DNA of 64,000 bases from Mesostigma viride. Its lineage: Eukaryota > Streptophyta > Mesostigmatophyceae > Mesostigmatales > Mesostigmataceae. Location of the stretch: the NCBI GenBank assembly GCA_009746045.1, contig RPFO01000086.1:1290397-1354396 (forward strand), given 5' to 3'. The notes under the pieces were generated by a model. The model was not told the origin of the DNA. It did not search any database and saw only the letters and a list, made by a program, of their open reading frames with translations. The position numbers and the translations under genes were made by a program. Shown one piece after another: positions 1 to 24,600 of the stretch; within the stretch, counting starts at the first letter, position 1; each line of letters opens with the position of its first letter.

Positions 1-139
1 CACACGCCCGACCCTGTGGGCAAGCCACCTCCCCCCAAGCGGAGGAGGCGTTTTGATGAGTAGTGTAGGTAGGATTTTCTAGATAGAGTTAGGACAGTTC
101 GATCACGCGGCTTCCTCCACCCCATCCATCATGAAATAT

Positions 140-240
140 GTGCTATGTACATGACCTCCCCACGGAGGCATGTTATAATTTAATTTAATTTAATCAAATT
201 GTCAGAGGGCGGGGGCGTCGAGATTAATTAATTAATTAAT
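140..240. repeat. TTAA-rich repeat end with CCTCC/GGAGG hairpin
   Basis: A short hairpin (CCTCC-cca-CGGAGG type) is followed by CATGTTATAATTTAATTTAA. The same arrangement recurs in reverse orientation near 34,483-34,515, and a related hairpin sits next to TTAATTAA near 17,045-17,080. I read these as ends of a dispersed element that inserts into TTAA-type targets. No coding capacity is seen. Confidence 0.45.
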
Positions 241-250
241 ATTTAATTAA

Positions 251-470
251 ACACGTGCGCTCCGGCCCGTTGGGGAGTCACGGAGCACCGAAGTGCTTTC
301 AATCCCTGTTGCATGTGTGTGCACAACAGGAGAAAGGGCAGAGACCCCCATTCTCCTTCATGCCAAAGGCATGCCACAGCTGCACTCGTACCCGCTTTAA
401 ACGATCCGGCAATCTGCATGGGTGCAATAAGACCCATGTGAGCAGGGCATAACAAGGAGCGTGGGCAAGA
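251..470 (+). repeat. Dispersed repeat family A, copy 1
   Basis: About 220 bp, starting just inside a TTAATTAATTAA tract, and closely similar to 39,929-40,166 and, for its first 60 bp, to 43,781-43,840. The shared start contains CGTTGGGGAGTCACGG followed by AGCACCGAAGTGCT. In the other copies GTGCTCC pairs with GGAGCAC, and AGCAC can instead pair with GTGCT. Probably a non-autonomous TTAA-target element. No protein is seen. Confidence 0.6.
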
Positions 471-1941
471 CGAGATTAATATGAATCTTGAGGTACCTTG
501 AAATTAACAGGCACATGTGCCTCTAGCGAGATACATGTTTGGGGGCGACTTTCTATTGCATGGCGTAAATGTGTAGAATTGTACGACAATTAACATGTCA
601 AGGGTGATCGAAGGAAAGTAAGTACTGAAGTCACGGAAGTGTCGCGGAGACGTTTCCAGATCGATTGTGCATTCGGCGGTTAAAAGGCAGAAAAGCGGTT
701 GATTGGTAGCTTACTATACTCGACGGTATTGGACGTAATTTCCGGTCAGCGATGAGGACTGCATGTGCATCTCACGTTGTACCGCATGGAAAAGAGCCGT
801 TGTGTTGCGCTGTGCTGTGCGCAAAATTATTCTCTGCCGTCGGATATTGCACCGCCGATGCTCGTCGATGCTCGTCGATGAACCCTTAATTGGAATTAAC
901 GCAAGCCACATCAATGTGTACAAAAAGAAGTAGACTAGGGCGCGCGGCGGCGTGGGGGAATGAATTTGGCAAGTCGCAGAACTTGCATGTAGCCCGGCGA
1001 CACCGCGTCAAGCAGTGCGCAGGTAGTCCGTATGTAGTCAGTAAGCGAGGGCTCGCGAGAATTCGAGAATTTAAGAATTGGGGGCAACGGCCTAGCTAGT
1101 TGGGGGAAAATTGGCACCACCAACCAGCGCAGGCCAGAAATATGACATATGTTGCAATTAATCCTTCGTTAATAGATTATTCATTATCACATATAGACTA
1201 TCACGTATACTTAGACTATGACGTACGTCACGCGTGGGTACCAGTATAAGTTAACCCAATAAATATGCTAGCTAGCTAAGGAACCTTCGACCCTTCCAAA
1301 TAATTCCCTTCACAATTGCATACACATGGCGCGCGCTGCCGAAACCATTCATTCATGGAATCTGCATGCATATGGCATGCATATATACACGCTTGTCCAG
1401 GGCTGCTTTAAATATGATGGCGCCAGACACCAGCAGCTAGGAAAAGCATACGGAAGCATATGCGTGCATGCATGTGCACCGTTGCATGGCACGGGGCCAT
1501 AATATTGAAGCATTATCTATGTAGGATGTTGAAGAGGGCCGCCTATATAATTTGCTATGCTAAATAAGGACACACCGTAAACGGGTTTCCACTACATGGA
1601 CTGCGTAGGTTAATTATACTCAGTTGAAAATCACTATTTGCCAGGTAGCCCATCTATAGCTTCCAATCAAGGGCTCCATAGACGTGCTCGATCAGACAGA
1701 AAACCTCCCGGTTCACAAGTCCGGGCTGTCCGCCCCTGCACACATGCTGTATACATGCATGCACAAGGAAGCATCCCCAATAGCCAGAACTCACCACAGC
1801 AAACATGTTTTTCTGGCCCAGTGCAGCACAAAACTGGTTGCACGCACTCTGGTCGACATGAGTGGATATTGCTGAATGGGAGTCAGCATCAAGCCCTTGC
1901 ATGCTGAATGAAAGTGCCCACGCAACCTGCACCGACACGTA
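471..1941. other. Intergenic, no gene recognised
   Basis: Only short open frames without family resemblance occur here. The stretch is moderately AT-rich with scattered GCATGC-like palindromes. It lies downstream of the inositol oxygenase stop, so it should contain that gene's 3' UTR and polyadenylation signal, but no signal could be assigned with confidence. Confidence 0.4.
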
Positions 1942-4857
1942 CTACCAGCAGAGTTGCCCCGGCAGGTATCTTTCGATAAGCGACTGGTAGTACGGCTTGA
2001 GCTGCTCCACATTGGCCGGCGTGTTGGCCTTGCTGTACAGGTCAAACTCGTTGAACTTGAGCACCCAGGCCAGCTTCTCATCATCCTGCGGGCACGTCAG
2101 GTGGCGGTAGCCGCCCTTGCTGTGCCACGGGTAGAAGCTGTGGTAGCGCACAATGTCCAGCGCGGCCTGGGGGAGGCTCGTCCCGTTGTGAACCAGCACG
2201 CGGTAGAGATACTCGTCATGGCCGAAGCACATCTTGAGCGCGTCCAGCCCGCAGTGCTCGGTATAGATGCCGCAGGGGGTCGAGTACACCTGCCAAATCC
2301 GAAATTCCGAGGGCGTGCGTTTTAAGCAGGCAGGACACACACAGGGGCAAAGATTGCATCACAGCATCACATGGGGACCAAGATCACATCACACTATCAG
2401 CACCGTACACGAGGAGAAACTGTAAGTTGTTATCAATTAATCTGCCAGCGCAGGTCAATAATCTGGAGAATCCGGACCGTGGCAGCTGCGAGCTTTTCGT
2501 GTTATTTACGACTGTACTTCTTGCAAGTTGCACATGTAATCAGAATGGTTGCTGAAGTAGGGCCAGTTGGGAGCGTCACCGGAGCGAAAATACGGAAAAA
2601 AGAGTGGCTTTGCGACACCGCCCGCAGTAGGCACTCAGACTACTCTTAATGATGACCTATGTACATTCCCCTCACGGCCATACAAGGACAGCTGTTACCT
2701 CGTGGTGGGTATCTTGGTTGTCCGCAAACGCCGACGCGAAGATGTTGGTCGACTCAAACTTGCAGCCGACCGGGAAGGTATCCCCCATGACCGCCCACTT
2801 TGGCGCCCCCACCAGCCCGCGCGTGTGGTCCGTTACCGCCATCATCTTGCCCATGTCGTGGATGAGTGCCGTCAGGTGCAACCAGTCCAGGTCGGGGTAC
2901 TTGGCACGCGCGGCTTCGGCCGTCTGCAGCGCGTGCTGGAGCTGGGACAGCTGCGTGCATGCATCATTAGGTACCAAATTATCACAAGAGGGATATTTAA
3001 AAATGTGCAGGGGGCAGTATAAAAAGAGGGATTGAAAAGCAAATTTAATCCCATTTATGACTATCTGTTGACAGTAAGAAACGGTCGGCCCATGCATGGT
3101 GTCGCGTGTTGCTGTTGGTAGACGCGGAGGACGCAAGACAAGCGCCATACACGAAAGCATGCACTGCTAGAGCTGCATATCACAAAATCAACTGGAATTA
3201 GGTAAAATCTCGAAGCACAACAGCATTTCCAATACTTGCACTTTCACAAGGCTGTTTCCATGACTCCAGCCATGTAGGGCAGGGGGCGCGGTGCGCAGAC
3301 CGCATCATTGCCTGCAATCACCATTGTCACAATCCCAGTCTTAAGTGTTGCCGTCGTGGCCAACATGGTTCATGGTTATTAGAGCCCACAATCAATGCAT
3401 ACCCTTTTGCCAAAACCCATCAGTTCTGAAAAATGCTCATAATTGTGATAGGCGTGACCATGTTCATAGGACAGCACCCCCTCACGGCATGCCGCCAACT
3501 AATGTGGATTGTGGACTGTTAGGCCCATACCTCAGTATCTGGGTCCGAAGGATCCACACAGTTGTCCAGATACTCCAAAGCCTCCCTGCAAGTACAGGTC
3601 ACAAAGGCATAGACACATCATAGAAGCGAACACCAGCCAGGGATTCGATGGAGGATGGGTCGTGGGTGTATGGGAAAGAAGGGGTGGTGGGAAATGCATG
3701 GTTGGTCGGTAGGCAGCCGTTTTGGCTGTTGTCTCTCCAGGAGGGGCAATGACCATGCATGCCATCACCAGGTAACTTTTTGGCTGTTTAATTGATGTGG
3801 TAGTACTAGTAAAGACACTGAAATTGTGTGGGGCGGGGAAAAAAAGGAAAGAAATACGTGGAGGTAAACAGAACGGGAGGTGGGACCTAGGAAAAGAGGC
3901 AAAATGGGGAGGGGAGGAGAGACTAGAAATAGACCGAGTAGGGAAGGCACGGAGAGAGTTGCAGGCCGGGAATGAGTGATACAAATAAACTGTGATACAC
4001 CACACACACTTCTGCCCTGAGCGGCCGGTTTACTTCCCAGTACATGACATCGTTTAAACCATTGGTATTTAGACATTAAAGAGCCATAACCTGCCTCCTA
4101 ACCAGAAGAGTAAAGCAACAGCCTGCACTGAAGCGGACTACTCTGAACTGAGCACTAGAAGATCCTAGAAACTGTACTGGAGTAATGCCTGCGACCCTCG
4201 CGAATATTAATGTAGCTCGGGCAAGCGATCATTCTACTAATGCATGGCCGGTGACAAAAGTATTCTTTCATGTTGTGACTATGCTTTACTAAGCAGCTCA
4301 AGGAACTACAGTTTAACTTATTATGGCCGCGGTTAACCATGACATGAGCACACTAGAAGGTCAGAACAGAGTACATAAAACCGAAAGATTCACAGGTAAT
4401 GCTAGGAATAAAGCATCGTAGGTTTCAAGGACACTTCTTGAACATATATTTCCTTTGGATACCAGCCATACTTCATGGCTATCATATCCAATTCATTACC
4501 AGTGGAAGGAAGGCATGCATATTATTTTGGCAACGCGCGCTTATCGAGAAAATGCGGCCTACATGATTTAAATTATACATGTACTGAGATAGCAGGTCAA
4601 AGCTGAGCAGCTTACCAAGCTCCCATGACCGTCTTCTTGAAGGTAAGATGTTCGCGTTCTAACTCCAGCACCTTCGCATAGGTTTGTTCACGGTGTTGTT
4701 CGGTGTAAAATGCCGTCACCGCATTGTCGCGGTGCGTGGCAACCTCTGTCAAACCAAAAGCCTTCTCCACCTCGGACTTGCAGTCGTCATTGTACTTGCG
4801 AAACTGGTGACTAGCCACCGCAGGCGGAAGCCCCGCAATCTCGGTGGTAATTGTCAT
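1942..4857 (-). CDS. MIOX: myo-inositol oxygenase, 4 exons, 298 aa
   Basis: Oxidises myo-inositol to D-glucuronate using a di-iron centre and O2, the entry to the inositol route to UDP-glucuronate or ascorbate; expected in the cytosol. Exons on the minus strand are 4857-4616, 3585-3531, 2950-2699 and 2289-1942; all introns are GT-AG and the exons sum to 299 codons with stop, close to plant and animal MIOX (about 285-310 aa). The family landmarks WLHLTALIHDMGK, GDTFPVGC, GHDEYLY, RYHSFYPWH and NEFDLYSK are present in order. The six metal ligands known from mouse MIOX map to H105, H130, D131, H207, H233 and D266, all intact, so the enzyme should be active. The start ATG at 4857 was chosen over an upstream in-frame ATG at 4887 because homology begins shortly after it. 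The second codon of the split Trp (TG|G) confirms the first splice. The gene is divergent from capping protein alpha, with about 1 kb between starts. Confidence 0.95.
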
Positions 4858-5865
4858 TGCCTGGTTTGTAGGCCGGGAAGGTTGCAATATTGCGACGAAT
4901 TTATATGTTACGACTCCCGGCCCAGCTGTACGTACGTACGTAGATCAAGTATGCCAATTCCTGGATGTTTATCACAATACCATGCAAAAGCCTCAGGAGG
5001 TGAACCCCTCGCTCGATATGCCGGCGAAGAAATGGGACTCGCAAAAACGGTCGAGCAAAGTCGGATGTGAACGTGAAAGACTGGATTTCCCCCCAGCTGG
5101 AGCGGCTAGGCTTGCTTGCGAATTCATGCGGTTCGCGGAGGGTGGATGAAGTTGACAAGCAGCCAGCGCAGGGGACATTGACCAGTCGCTCGGCACGTGG
5201 CAAACGCAATCCGCGCGAGTCCGACGTGGCAAATTGCTTGCAAAGTTGCAATTGCTAGCATCCGACCGCATGCCGTTCATTCGGATACACGCGCAAGTCG
5301 CTACTGAGCCAACCGGTGCAGGCGCCAGGCGGGCACAAGCCTGAAGCCGGGCACCGTACATAATGACAGTATTATTTGCACGTCGTGGCACGTCTTGGCC
5401 CCCACCGAAGCCCAGACTCGAATCGCCACTAGGCACGCCTGCCGGTTGGAGGGCTGCTTGCGGGCTGCGGCATTGCCTCACGTGGAAACGATAGCTTGGC
5501 AGCTACTCAAGTTTGGTTCCTTCCGGGGAGATGTGTGCAGTAGCCGTATGAGCACAGGAGAGTTTTAGCCCCAGTTAGTTGTATCATACTACTGTCAGAC
5601 TACGGAAAGTTGGCGATGGCGAAAACGTTGGTTTAGCGAGGCAGCAAAAGGCACAGCGAGTCTGAGCGAGCCATCAATTTACCTCAGGGGAGTTCGCGCA
5701 TTATGGTCGGAGTTAGGTATTAAATATACAACGGATTGTAGTAAGTCTTGTTGAATGAGCCTAAAGCCCTAGAGGGCGATTGATGGGTATCGTGGTGCAA
5801 AGCATTGAAAAGTTTTAGATACCGTGTGCGGATAGGGGTGTTACACGGACGAGTCCACGTCAGAA
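4858..5865. promoter_or_regulatory. Shared divergent upstream region of MIOX and CAPZA
   Basis: About 1 kb separates the two divergent start codons and no other gene is seen, so both promoters should lie here. I see no clear TATA box at a canonical distance and do not assign elements. A fourfold ACGT run near 4,930-4,942 is the only short motif that stands out. Confidence 0.4.
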
Positions 5866-16437
<10,572 letters not shown>

Positions 16438-18693
16438 GGACCACGGGATGTTGTGGACTCTAGATAATGCAATCTGGCCAGCAGTCCTCTCAAATGTGTT
16501 AGGGGAAACGCAGGTCTAATTTCCAAGGCAACAACAGACATCATCAGCCTAGCTGTGACCAGAAAGCTTCTACTATACTATTGGAGCTAGGTTCCGCCCC
16601 TGTGCCACTGTAGGGATATACAATGGCGGGAGTGCGGTCGCAGAAGTGGTGCTTACAACTGGACACACCTGGCCGCTAGGAACAAACACACTGATTGTGC
16701 TCGAGATGTTGTTAATTGTTTAGCTAAACTGTCTAGGTCTCGCTGTGAACGTTAGCCCGCCATATTAAAAACGTACAATTAATTAATTTCTGGACACCTC
16801 CATTCATTCTAATCATGCTGACCAACTCGACAAATTCGGAGCAGGCCTGCACTCGAGCTACCATGGTCCGAATCTTCCATATTTCTTGCCTCCGCTGGTA
16901 ATTGTCTCGTTTGATATAAAGCCCCAGGCGAGCTGCAGGCACAGCTTGATATCCGTACCATATAGGCCGGAGATGCCTAGGCTCCGGACGGCCGCCAGGC
17001 TCATCGATCACAGTTTAACCTGAGCATATGGTATCTAGATTAATTAATAAATTAATTAATTAGGAACCTCCGTGGGGAGGATATATGTAACACATATCCC
17101 TGAGAAGGGCCGGCATGTGGTTTTCAATACATTCTCATGCGACAACCTAGCTGCAGGTGGTTGGTGTAAACTGCCACCTACTCGGGGTGCACAATTGAGG
17201 TGCACCTGCACCACCATGTATTCCAGCAGCTGTGCACAGTTGTGGACATGGGGTGCATGGAAGATGATCATGGCTAGGCACTGGCTTGGGCATGATGGCG
17301 TCTCAGCAGAGAGTGGCTCTCTGCATGGGCAAAAGCCTGGCTGACTCATAGCGGATGCAGTAAGGTTGGGTTGTCCTTTTTTCAAAGTTCATATTAGTAT
17401 GTTTAGGTGCCCATAATTAAAAGTAGTAAGCCATTCACGCCTGAAGTTGGGTTCATGCGATATATGTCCGACGTGAGTGACTGTATCAGGTCATGTCCTG
17501 TTGAGCAAAGGAACAGCATTGAGAGCACCCATGCAGGGTTGTGCTCATTGGTAGAAAAAGGTTGCAAAAGTGGCAGTACTGCTGTGCACATGGTAACCAC
17601 CCCATACCTCAAGTGCTGTGAAGCAAGGAAGATATGAGAGAGCATCCATGGAACAACAAGCAGCATGTTCACTACCACATGGTTCCGCGCAGGCACAATC
17701 TCATTCTCATTCACCAGATGATGAGCGAGATGAGATAGGTCCACGCAGCGAGCTCATAGCCTCTTATGCGGAAGCCATGGACATCGATATTCGGTGTAGT
17801 CTAATGGTTTAGGATTCACTCGCTTGTTTTGTACGACAGGAAAGGCGCTTGGTGCAGCTCGGCCTGAACCACCCAGGAAAATCAGGTCCCGAGCCTTGCC
17901 ACACCCCACGTTTGTGCAGTCAACAGCCACACACTACGACATCATGTGCAGCCGGAGCCTTGCAGGTCTACCAGGCCATGAGAAAAAGACCAGGGCAGCT
18001 CTTCGGTATATGTTCTTCGGTACATTCTAGGGAAAGAAACCATCAGCAAAGCTTCTTCCTCAACGGGTCCACGCCAACACCCTCATCAGTAGGTATCTGC
18101 CAGGCCACAAGGTAGCCAAGGGCAGCCACCAACTCTTCGGTAGTGCAGTCGGCTCTTTGGGAGCAGCCAGATCTTTGGTATATTCTAGGGACAGAGGAAG
18201 ACGTCCAGGAAACTCCCTTCGCAGGTCCACGCCCGACGGACCCATCGGCAGCTGCCAGGCCATCAGATAGCATGGGCAGCTGGTAGTTCTTCGGTATATT
18301 ATAGGGAAAGGAAAAATAAAGGAATTTTGTGGCGAGCACGGGCAAGGCACGACCAGGGCCGCCATTGCTTGTTCAACAGATGGCCGCAGCGGGCAGGACG
18401 TAGCACGCCATAGGCCCATCTTCAGCAGATGGCCGCAGCAGGCAGTTCATCACAAGCCCCTCTGCGGACCGTGTCCGGATCACCATGCTAGTGCCCTCAG
18501 TCGTGAACTGAGGCATGTCCTGGCGCATGCCCTGCTGCTTGCCCTGCGCTCAGCTTCGGCGCATCGCCTAGGAGGTAATCATGAGCCAAGGCAGAACATG
18601 CACCGCATCGCATCTGCAAAGCAGTAGGCAGTACATGAGCCGCTGCAGGAGAACCAGGGTGACAAACGGCTGGCATTCCAAGAGCGGCACCCT
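16438..18693. other. Convergent intergenic region between CAPZA and Argonaute
   Basis: The 3' ends of CAPZA (plus) and Argonaute (minus) face each other here. No gene is recognised. A TTAATTAA tract with a CCTCC-gtg-GGGAGG hairpin sits at about 17,036-17,080. Between about 17,990 and 18,330 there are three degenerate repeats of roughly 130-150 bp, each carrying CTTTGGTATATTCTAGGG or CTTCGGTAxATTxTAGGG, a GGTCCACGCC block and a GCCAGGCCAT block. At 17,790-17,825 a stretch resembles the 5' half of a tRNA-Glu (TAGTCTAATGGTTTAGGA) but no B box or 3' half follows. Confidence 0.5.
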
Positions 18694-21600
18694 CTAGCAG
18701 TAGAACATGAAGTTCTGCACGAAGTCGTTCACGCGGGGCATGGCCGCCGCTGCGGCCGCCTGCGCTCGCTCGTTGGCCGCCCTCTCTCGTGCGCGCCGCT
18801 CCTCCGAGGTCCCCGTCATCTCGCTCTCCGTGTCGCTGTACCGTTCCTCGCGGCTGAGGTAGTGGCGCGCGCGGAAGGCCGCCAGGTGCGCGTAGTACGC
18901 GGGAGGGGCCACCGAGACGGAGCGCGTGCAGCGCGAGTAGGTGTAGCACAGGTCGTTGGTGAGCTTCTGGATCTCGTCCGCGCCAAAGTTGTTCTCGTCC
19001 CAGAGGACGTAGTAGTGAGTGGGCTTTGAGGTGCCCTGTGTGTGTGTCGGGGGAGGGGGAGAGGTACAGGCAGGCGCATGTGATAGCAAGGGGCGAGTTA
19101 GATAGGGAAGATGTGAGCCAATTTATCGTTGTGGGTCGATTTCACGGTATAAGGGTTGCCATGCCCCCGTAGGCTTTGTCGGGGAGGGTGGGGGGGGAGG
19201 GGGTAGGTGGGGGGGAAGGGGGTGGGGGGGGGAAGGGGGTCATAAGAGGTGGGCGGGGTGATGGGGATATCGGTCAGATATACGCCGGCATGTAGGCGTG
19301 GGTTTGGACATGTAGGCCGGGGGCAGGGAGGGGGAGCGGAAGGCGTGAACAGGCAGGAAAAGGGCGGGGAGGCGGCACGCTAAAGATATATGATATAGTC
19401 TACCGTAGATAGGTCAACATATATGATGGGAACATGATCTGCTGTTGCTGCTCTTTCTAACGTGTCTTCATGAATAGATAGCAGAAAGACGCATCTTTGG
19501 TGTTCGCTGCGTGCTACGTGTGCATGAGTGAGCGTGTGCCTAGGCAAGCCTTGGGCCACGCTGGAAAAAAGGGCAACATGGGGCAACACGGAAACGTTCA
19601 AAGTCCGCACACCTGCAGCCCCGCGTGGCTCATCATGTAAAAGTCGTGCTCCTGGGGGTTGCAGACCTGCGTGTCCACCACAAAGCCTGTTGGTTGGTTG
19701 GTTGGTTGGTTGGTTGGTTGGTTGGTTGGTTGGTTGGTTGGTTGGTTGGTTGGTTGGTTGGTTGGTTGGTTGGTTGGTTGGTTGGTTGGTTGGTTGGTTG
19801 GTTGGTTGGTTGGTTGGTTGGTTGGTTGGTTGGTTGGTTGGTTGGTTGGTTGGTTGGTTGGTTGGTTGGTTGGTTGGTTGGTTGGTTGGTTGGTTGGTTG
19901 GTTGGTTGGTTGGTTGGTTGGTTGGTTGGTTGGTTGGTTGGTTGGTTGGTTGGTTGGTTGGTTGGTTGGTTGGTTGGGTCGGGCAGACACGCCCGCAAGG
20001 CCACCATGGGCAGACAGGCAGAGACCAGAACACCGAGGAAGAAAGGGAGCAAGGAGCACATGACAAGGACAAGCAGTGGGATAGGGGGGGACCAAGCACA
20101 TGTTAGCAGGCAATCAAGGGAATCCCTGATCTGACAGATCTAAGGAAACAACAGAAAGGAAAGGTTCAAAGGCATCACCCGAGAAAAGCCCCCAACCTTG
20201 TCTTCAGCAAGTGTGGAGTGGGTGCTTACAAGGACACCTGGGCAGGTAGAAAACGAACACATGCGCGCACAGCATTCTAGAAGAGAAAGAAGACAGATAC
20301 GCCAGATAAGAACTTTTCTAGCATCCCCGGCCCACCCGCTGTGAGCCACACCACAAAGCCAAAATCTCCGCAACAAGATCTTATCACCGACGCACCCAAC
20401 GAGTAGACAAGGGACATGACACTTAAGTGCACTACTGCATGAAACAACTTGGCATGAAACAACCTGCATACAACATCCATTACTTGCTTTTGTGCCCCCT
20501 TCGCCAACGACAGACTATGTGCATAATCTACAGTCACAATCTCCTCTCTGCAGCATGAAGGCCCAGGGTCTGAACGCTCCAAGATTCTTCACAGAGTGCT
20601 TGGGCGCTCAGCGCAATGGGTGCTCAGCGCTACCTATGGGGCCTCCGGTATCAACCCAAGCGTGACTCCCCAGCCTGCGCTGGGCAAGTCCACACAGCTG
20701 CACTGCACTAGAGTGTTTCCTGAAGAGACCAAACGGTGACGTACCTGGCCTCACGTTGCCCGAGCGGTCGGCGTCATTCGGGTTGAGCGGCAGGAAGCGC
20801 GTCTTGTGGCGCTTCTGCACGACGATGAAGGTGATGCGCGGGCAGTAGTCCTCCTGCAGGCTGCGGCAGGCCTGCTCCGTCCATTTCATGTTGTTTAGTT
20901 TAGTTCAGTGTGGTTTTTGTTTTGGTTCCGTTGGGTGCAAGTGACACGGCCACGCCCACGCCCACGTGGCAACATGAACCATCAGAGCTGACTCAAATAT
21001 TCAATAGAACATATCAAGGGAGCGTGATGCGGATGGAATTTGTCGTCCACCTTGAGATGTTGAGCTCACCCGCCCACTCACCATAGCAAACGGCAAACAT
21101 CCCCCTCTTCATGACAAAACCATCACGGGTGGCGTAACCACCCACCTTGCGTCCGGCAGCAACCACACACCTTGACAATGGCAGCAACCACCAAGTGTGC
21201 GGATGATGGACACCTCCAACAGCACCGATGACCTACCCACTCACACGAATGACATCCCCACCTAAACCATGACATGAGGCGTATGACAGCAAGCGCCCAC
21301 CTTCCGGATTGCGGACACCTCCTCCAGCAGCACCGTCTTAAACTGCCCCTCGGAGACACCGTCGCGGTACATGATGATGCGGCTTGCCTTGAGGCCGCCG
21401 TTGCGCTTGTAAAACGACAGCAGGTGCTCGCTGGCGGGTGGGTGGGAAAGCGGGGATAGCACGAATATGAAGTGAGACAACTGTACTTACGAATTTATTG
21501 AAACTGTACTTACGAATTTATTGACAATGGTAAACTGCGGGGATGGCACCGGTGACAAATGTAATATACCTTACATATACATACATGGTGCAGGCAGTGG

Positions 21601-24600
21601 CGATGGTGCATGCCATGATGGCGATGCCAAAGGACGGTGGGGGTCCTTGAACAACACATCATGAACTGTTGAACACAAGGGAACGAGGGCCCCTCCTATC
21701 CTGTGCGGCAGCCGACACACCAGCATGCAAGCATCGGCTAATTAGACTGCCCAGAGACTGCCAGAGATATATGATTAGGTTGCGGGCCATGAAGTGCCCA
21801 CGCACCACCGACAGTAATGGCTTCCGTCGCAGCCTCAAACGTACCTGTTAGCTGTTCCTGTTGCTATAAGCGGCGCCCGCGCACCCTAGCCACCAACTCT
21901 ATGTTCCTTCCACTGCCACCAAGCCGTTCCCCACGCACGGCATGACGCTGCCAACCTTGTCCTGCTTCATACCTCCACGTCTCATAATAAGTTGGATTGC
22001 TAGCAAGTCTCGCGCACACACACAACGACGACTCTGACCGCGAGATTACCATAGTACTAGATGCTGTCGTCACCAAGCTGTACGCACCGCACGACGCCGC
22101 CGACTCTCCCCTGGTCGTCCTTGGTGAACATGTCCTTGATGACCTCGGTGCGGCCTGCTTGTGCGCGCACGGCGGCGCGGTACTTGGTGCATGCCGGCCA
22201 GTCCATCGAGGCGACCACCTGTCGGCCCATGACGCCCACAGGATGTGCAGGTGGGGGAACAGTGTGTGCGCGCACGGTTACGCATTATTCCGGTTGCGCA
22301 TTATGGTTATGTGGTCGAGTCCGACGGAGGCCCTATTGCGCGATCAGCCGCCATCGAGTATGAAGTGAGACAACTATTCCTGGACGCACGGCAGTTCATG
22401 CACACAGGGCTGAGTGCCACAGGGGAGAAAAGCACAAGACAGGCTGACCCCACATAGCCACAGTATGCGCACATGGCCTCCAACTAGCAGGTGCAGCACA
22501 CCACAGCGTGAACCTCAAAACCCGTAACCCTGTGCTACTCACCGCGGCCACAGGGGCACGCCGTGCTCCGTCCCCCGTCACGCTTGCCGCACAGTATGTA
22601 CCATGAACAATGCACCCAGCCACTATACTGATCATTATGTTAATCGCGGCGAGCGAGGGCGCGCCGTGTTCCATGGCACGTCACTCTTGAGCAACGCTTG
22701 ATATACGATACGACAATCAACCCGGTCACTATGACTATAATGCTACCCCACCGCGGCGAGCTCTGTCTGCCATCAAGCTTGGCAGCAAACAAGCGCCTGC
22801 CTTATCAAACCAAGGCGCCACACTCCTGACCCAAGCACCCAAGCAGCTTCCTCGTACCCACCGAAGGAGCGCCTTGCTTGAGCCCCCGTCACGCTTAGCA
22901 GCACACCAAACATCACACACTTCGACCACCCGGTCACTTAACAGATCGCGCACCCGACCACCATACTGACTATAATGCTACTCACCGCGGCGAGAGATGG
23001 CACGCCGTGCTCGAGCCCCGTGGGATGCGTCACGTCCGCCCCCATGACGATGGTGGGCAGCTGGGCCAGGTAGCAGGCACCCGCAGGAATGCGCGGCGGC
23101 ACGGGGCCATGGGGAGTCAGCGAGCAGTTCTTGCCGCCAAGCTTCACGTTGATCTGCTCCCGGGGGGGGGGGGGGGGGGAGATGGGGAGTTGGGCGGGGG
23201 TTGGGGTGAGGAGGGAATAGGCAGGAGACAAGGTGGGGGAGGAGTGGAAGGAAATGGGTATTCGTGAGAGGAGGAAAACGACCATGAGGGGTTGTTATGT
23301 GTGGGTGGCGGGGGTTGGGTGGGTGGGTAGGGTTCGGTTGGGGAGCGGGGGGGAAAGGGGAAGGGAGGCAGCAGCACCCAAAAGGAAGGCATGTGAGTCG
23401 GGTGCAGACACAAACTAGATGGCTCTGCCGTGCAAACTGATTGCACCCACTTCGCACACTACCAAACTGCAATGCGTGGTCCACTGGTCCACAGCAATAG
23501 GGAAGTACAAGACCGTGTACAAATCGATACTATAATTATCTAATCTTGACACAAGTACATTGGTTAAGTACAAAACCGTGTCGGTGTCGGTCTATTATAG
23601 GCTAATCTTGACACAAGTAAATTGGCAAAACGCAAAACCGTGTCGATGTCGGTCTGTTATTGGCTAATCTTGACACAAGTACATTCGCAAAACGCAAAAC
23701 CGTGTCGATGTCGGTCTATCATTGGCTAATCTTGACACAAGTACATTGGCAAAACGCAAATCCGTGTTGACATCGGTCTATACTTAGCTAATCTTGACAC
23801 GAGTACATTGGTAAAACACAATACCGTGTTGACATCGGTCTATACTTAGCTAATCTTGACACAAGTACATGGGTAAAACACAATACCGTGTCGATATCAA
23901 GATTGTTATCAGCTAACCTTGAAACAACTACAACAACTGGCACAACGACTAATGCTGATACAACGACCAATACTGGCGCACCTACTAATGCTGATACGAC
24001 TACCAATACTGGCACAACGACTAATGCTGATACAGTTACCAATACTGGCACACCCACTAATGCTGATATGACTACGAGTAAGCAAGTGATAAGTAAAAAA
24101 GTGCCGATTGGTCAAGGTCAGGTACCGATAGTAAGCAAGTGCCCACCTTCAACGCCACGTTGGCAAAGTACTGCTTGAGGGGGTTGCCCTCCTTGTCCGC
24201 GTGCTTGGCGATCATGCACTGCGAGACCACGCCGAGCTCGCAGTCGCCGATCTTCTTGACGATCCCGTACTCGGTGCAGTTCTCCGGCAGCAGCACGACC
24301 AGCAGCTGCAGCCGCTGGCCCTTCTTCGCGCCCGCCTCCATCGCACGCCGCGCGCTGTTGATGGCCTCGCGCACGCCCACCTCCGTCCGGTGCACGTCCT
24401 CGTGGACAATGTCGATCACGGGTGCGCCCATGCGTATGCCGCACGCCGTCACGTTCTGGGCAAGGGACTGGAAGAAAAAGGAGACCAGATCCCGTGGGAG
24501 ACGGCTCGCCAGGGAGAGACCCATCCAGTTGGTCAGCGTCGCAGGCTCCAGCACACGGCGGTCGGCCATGTTCCATGACCCGGCCTCGGGCTTGAGCTTG

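Noticed and set aside
19380-20134. PTNQ and VGWL repeat proteins
   Set aside because: Translations of the (GGTT)n microsatellite in an Argonaute intron; the only coding part is exon 14.
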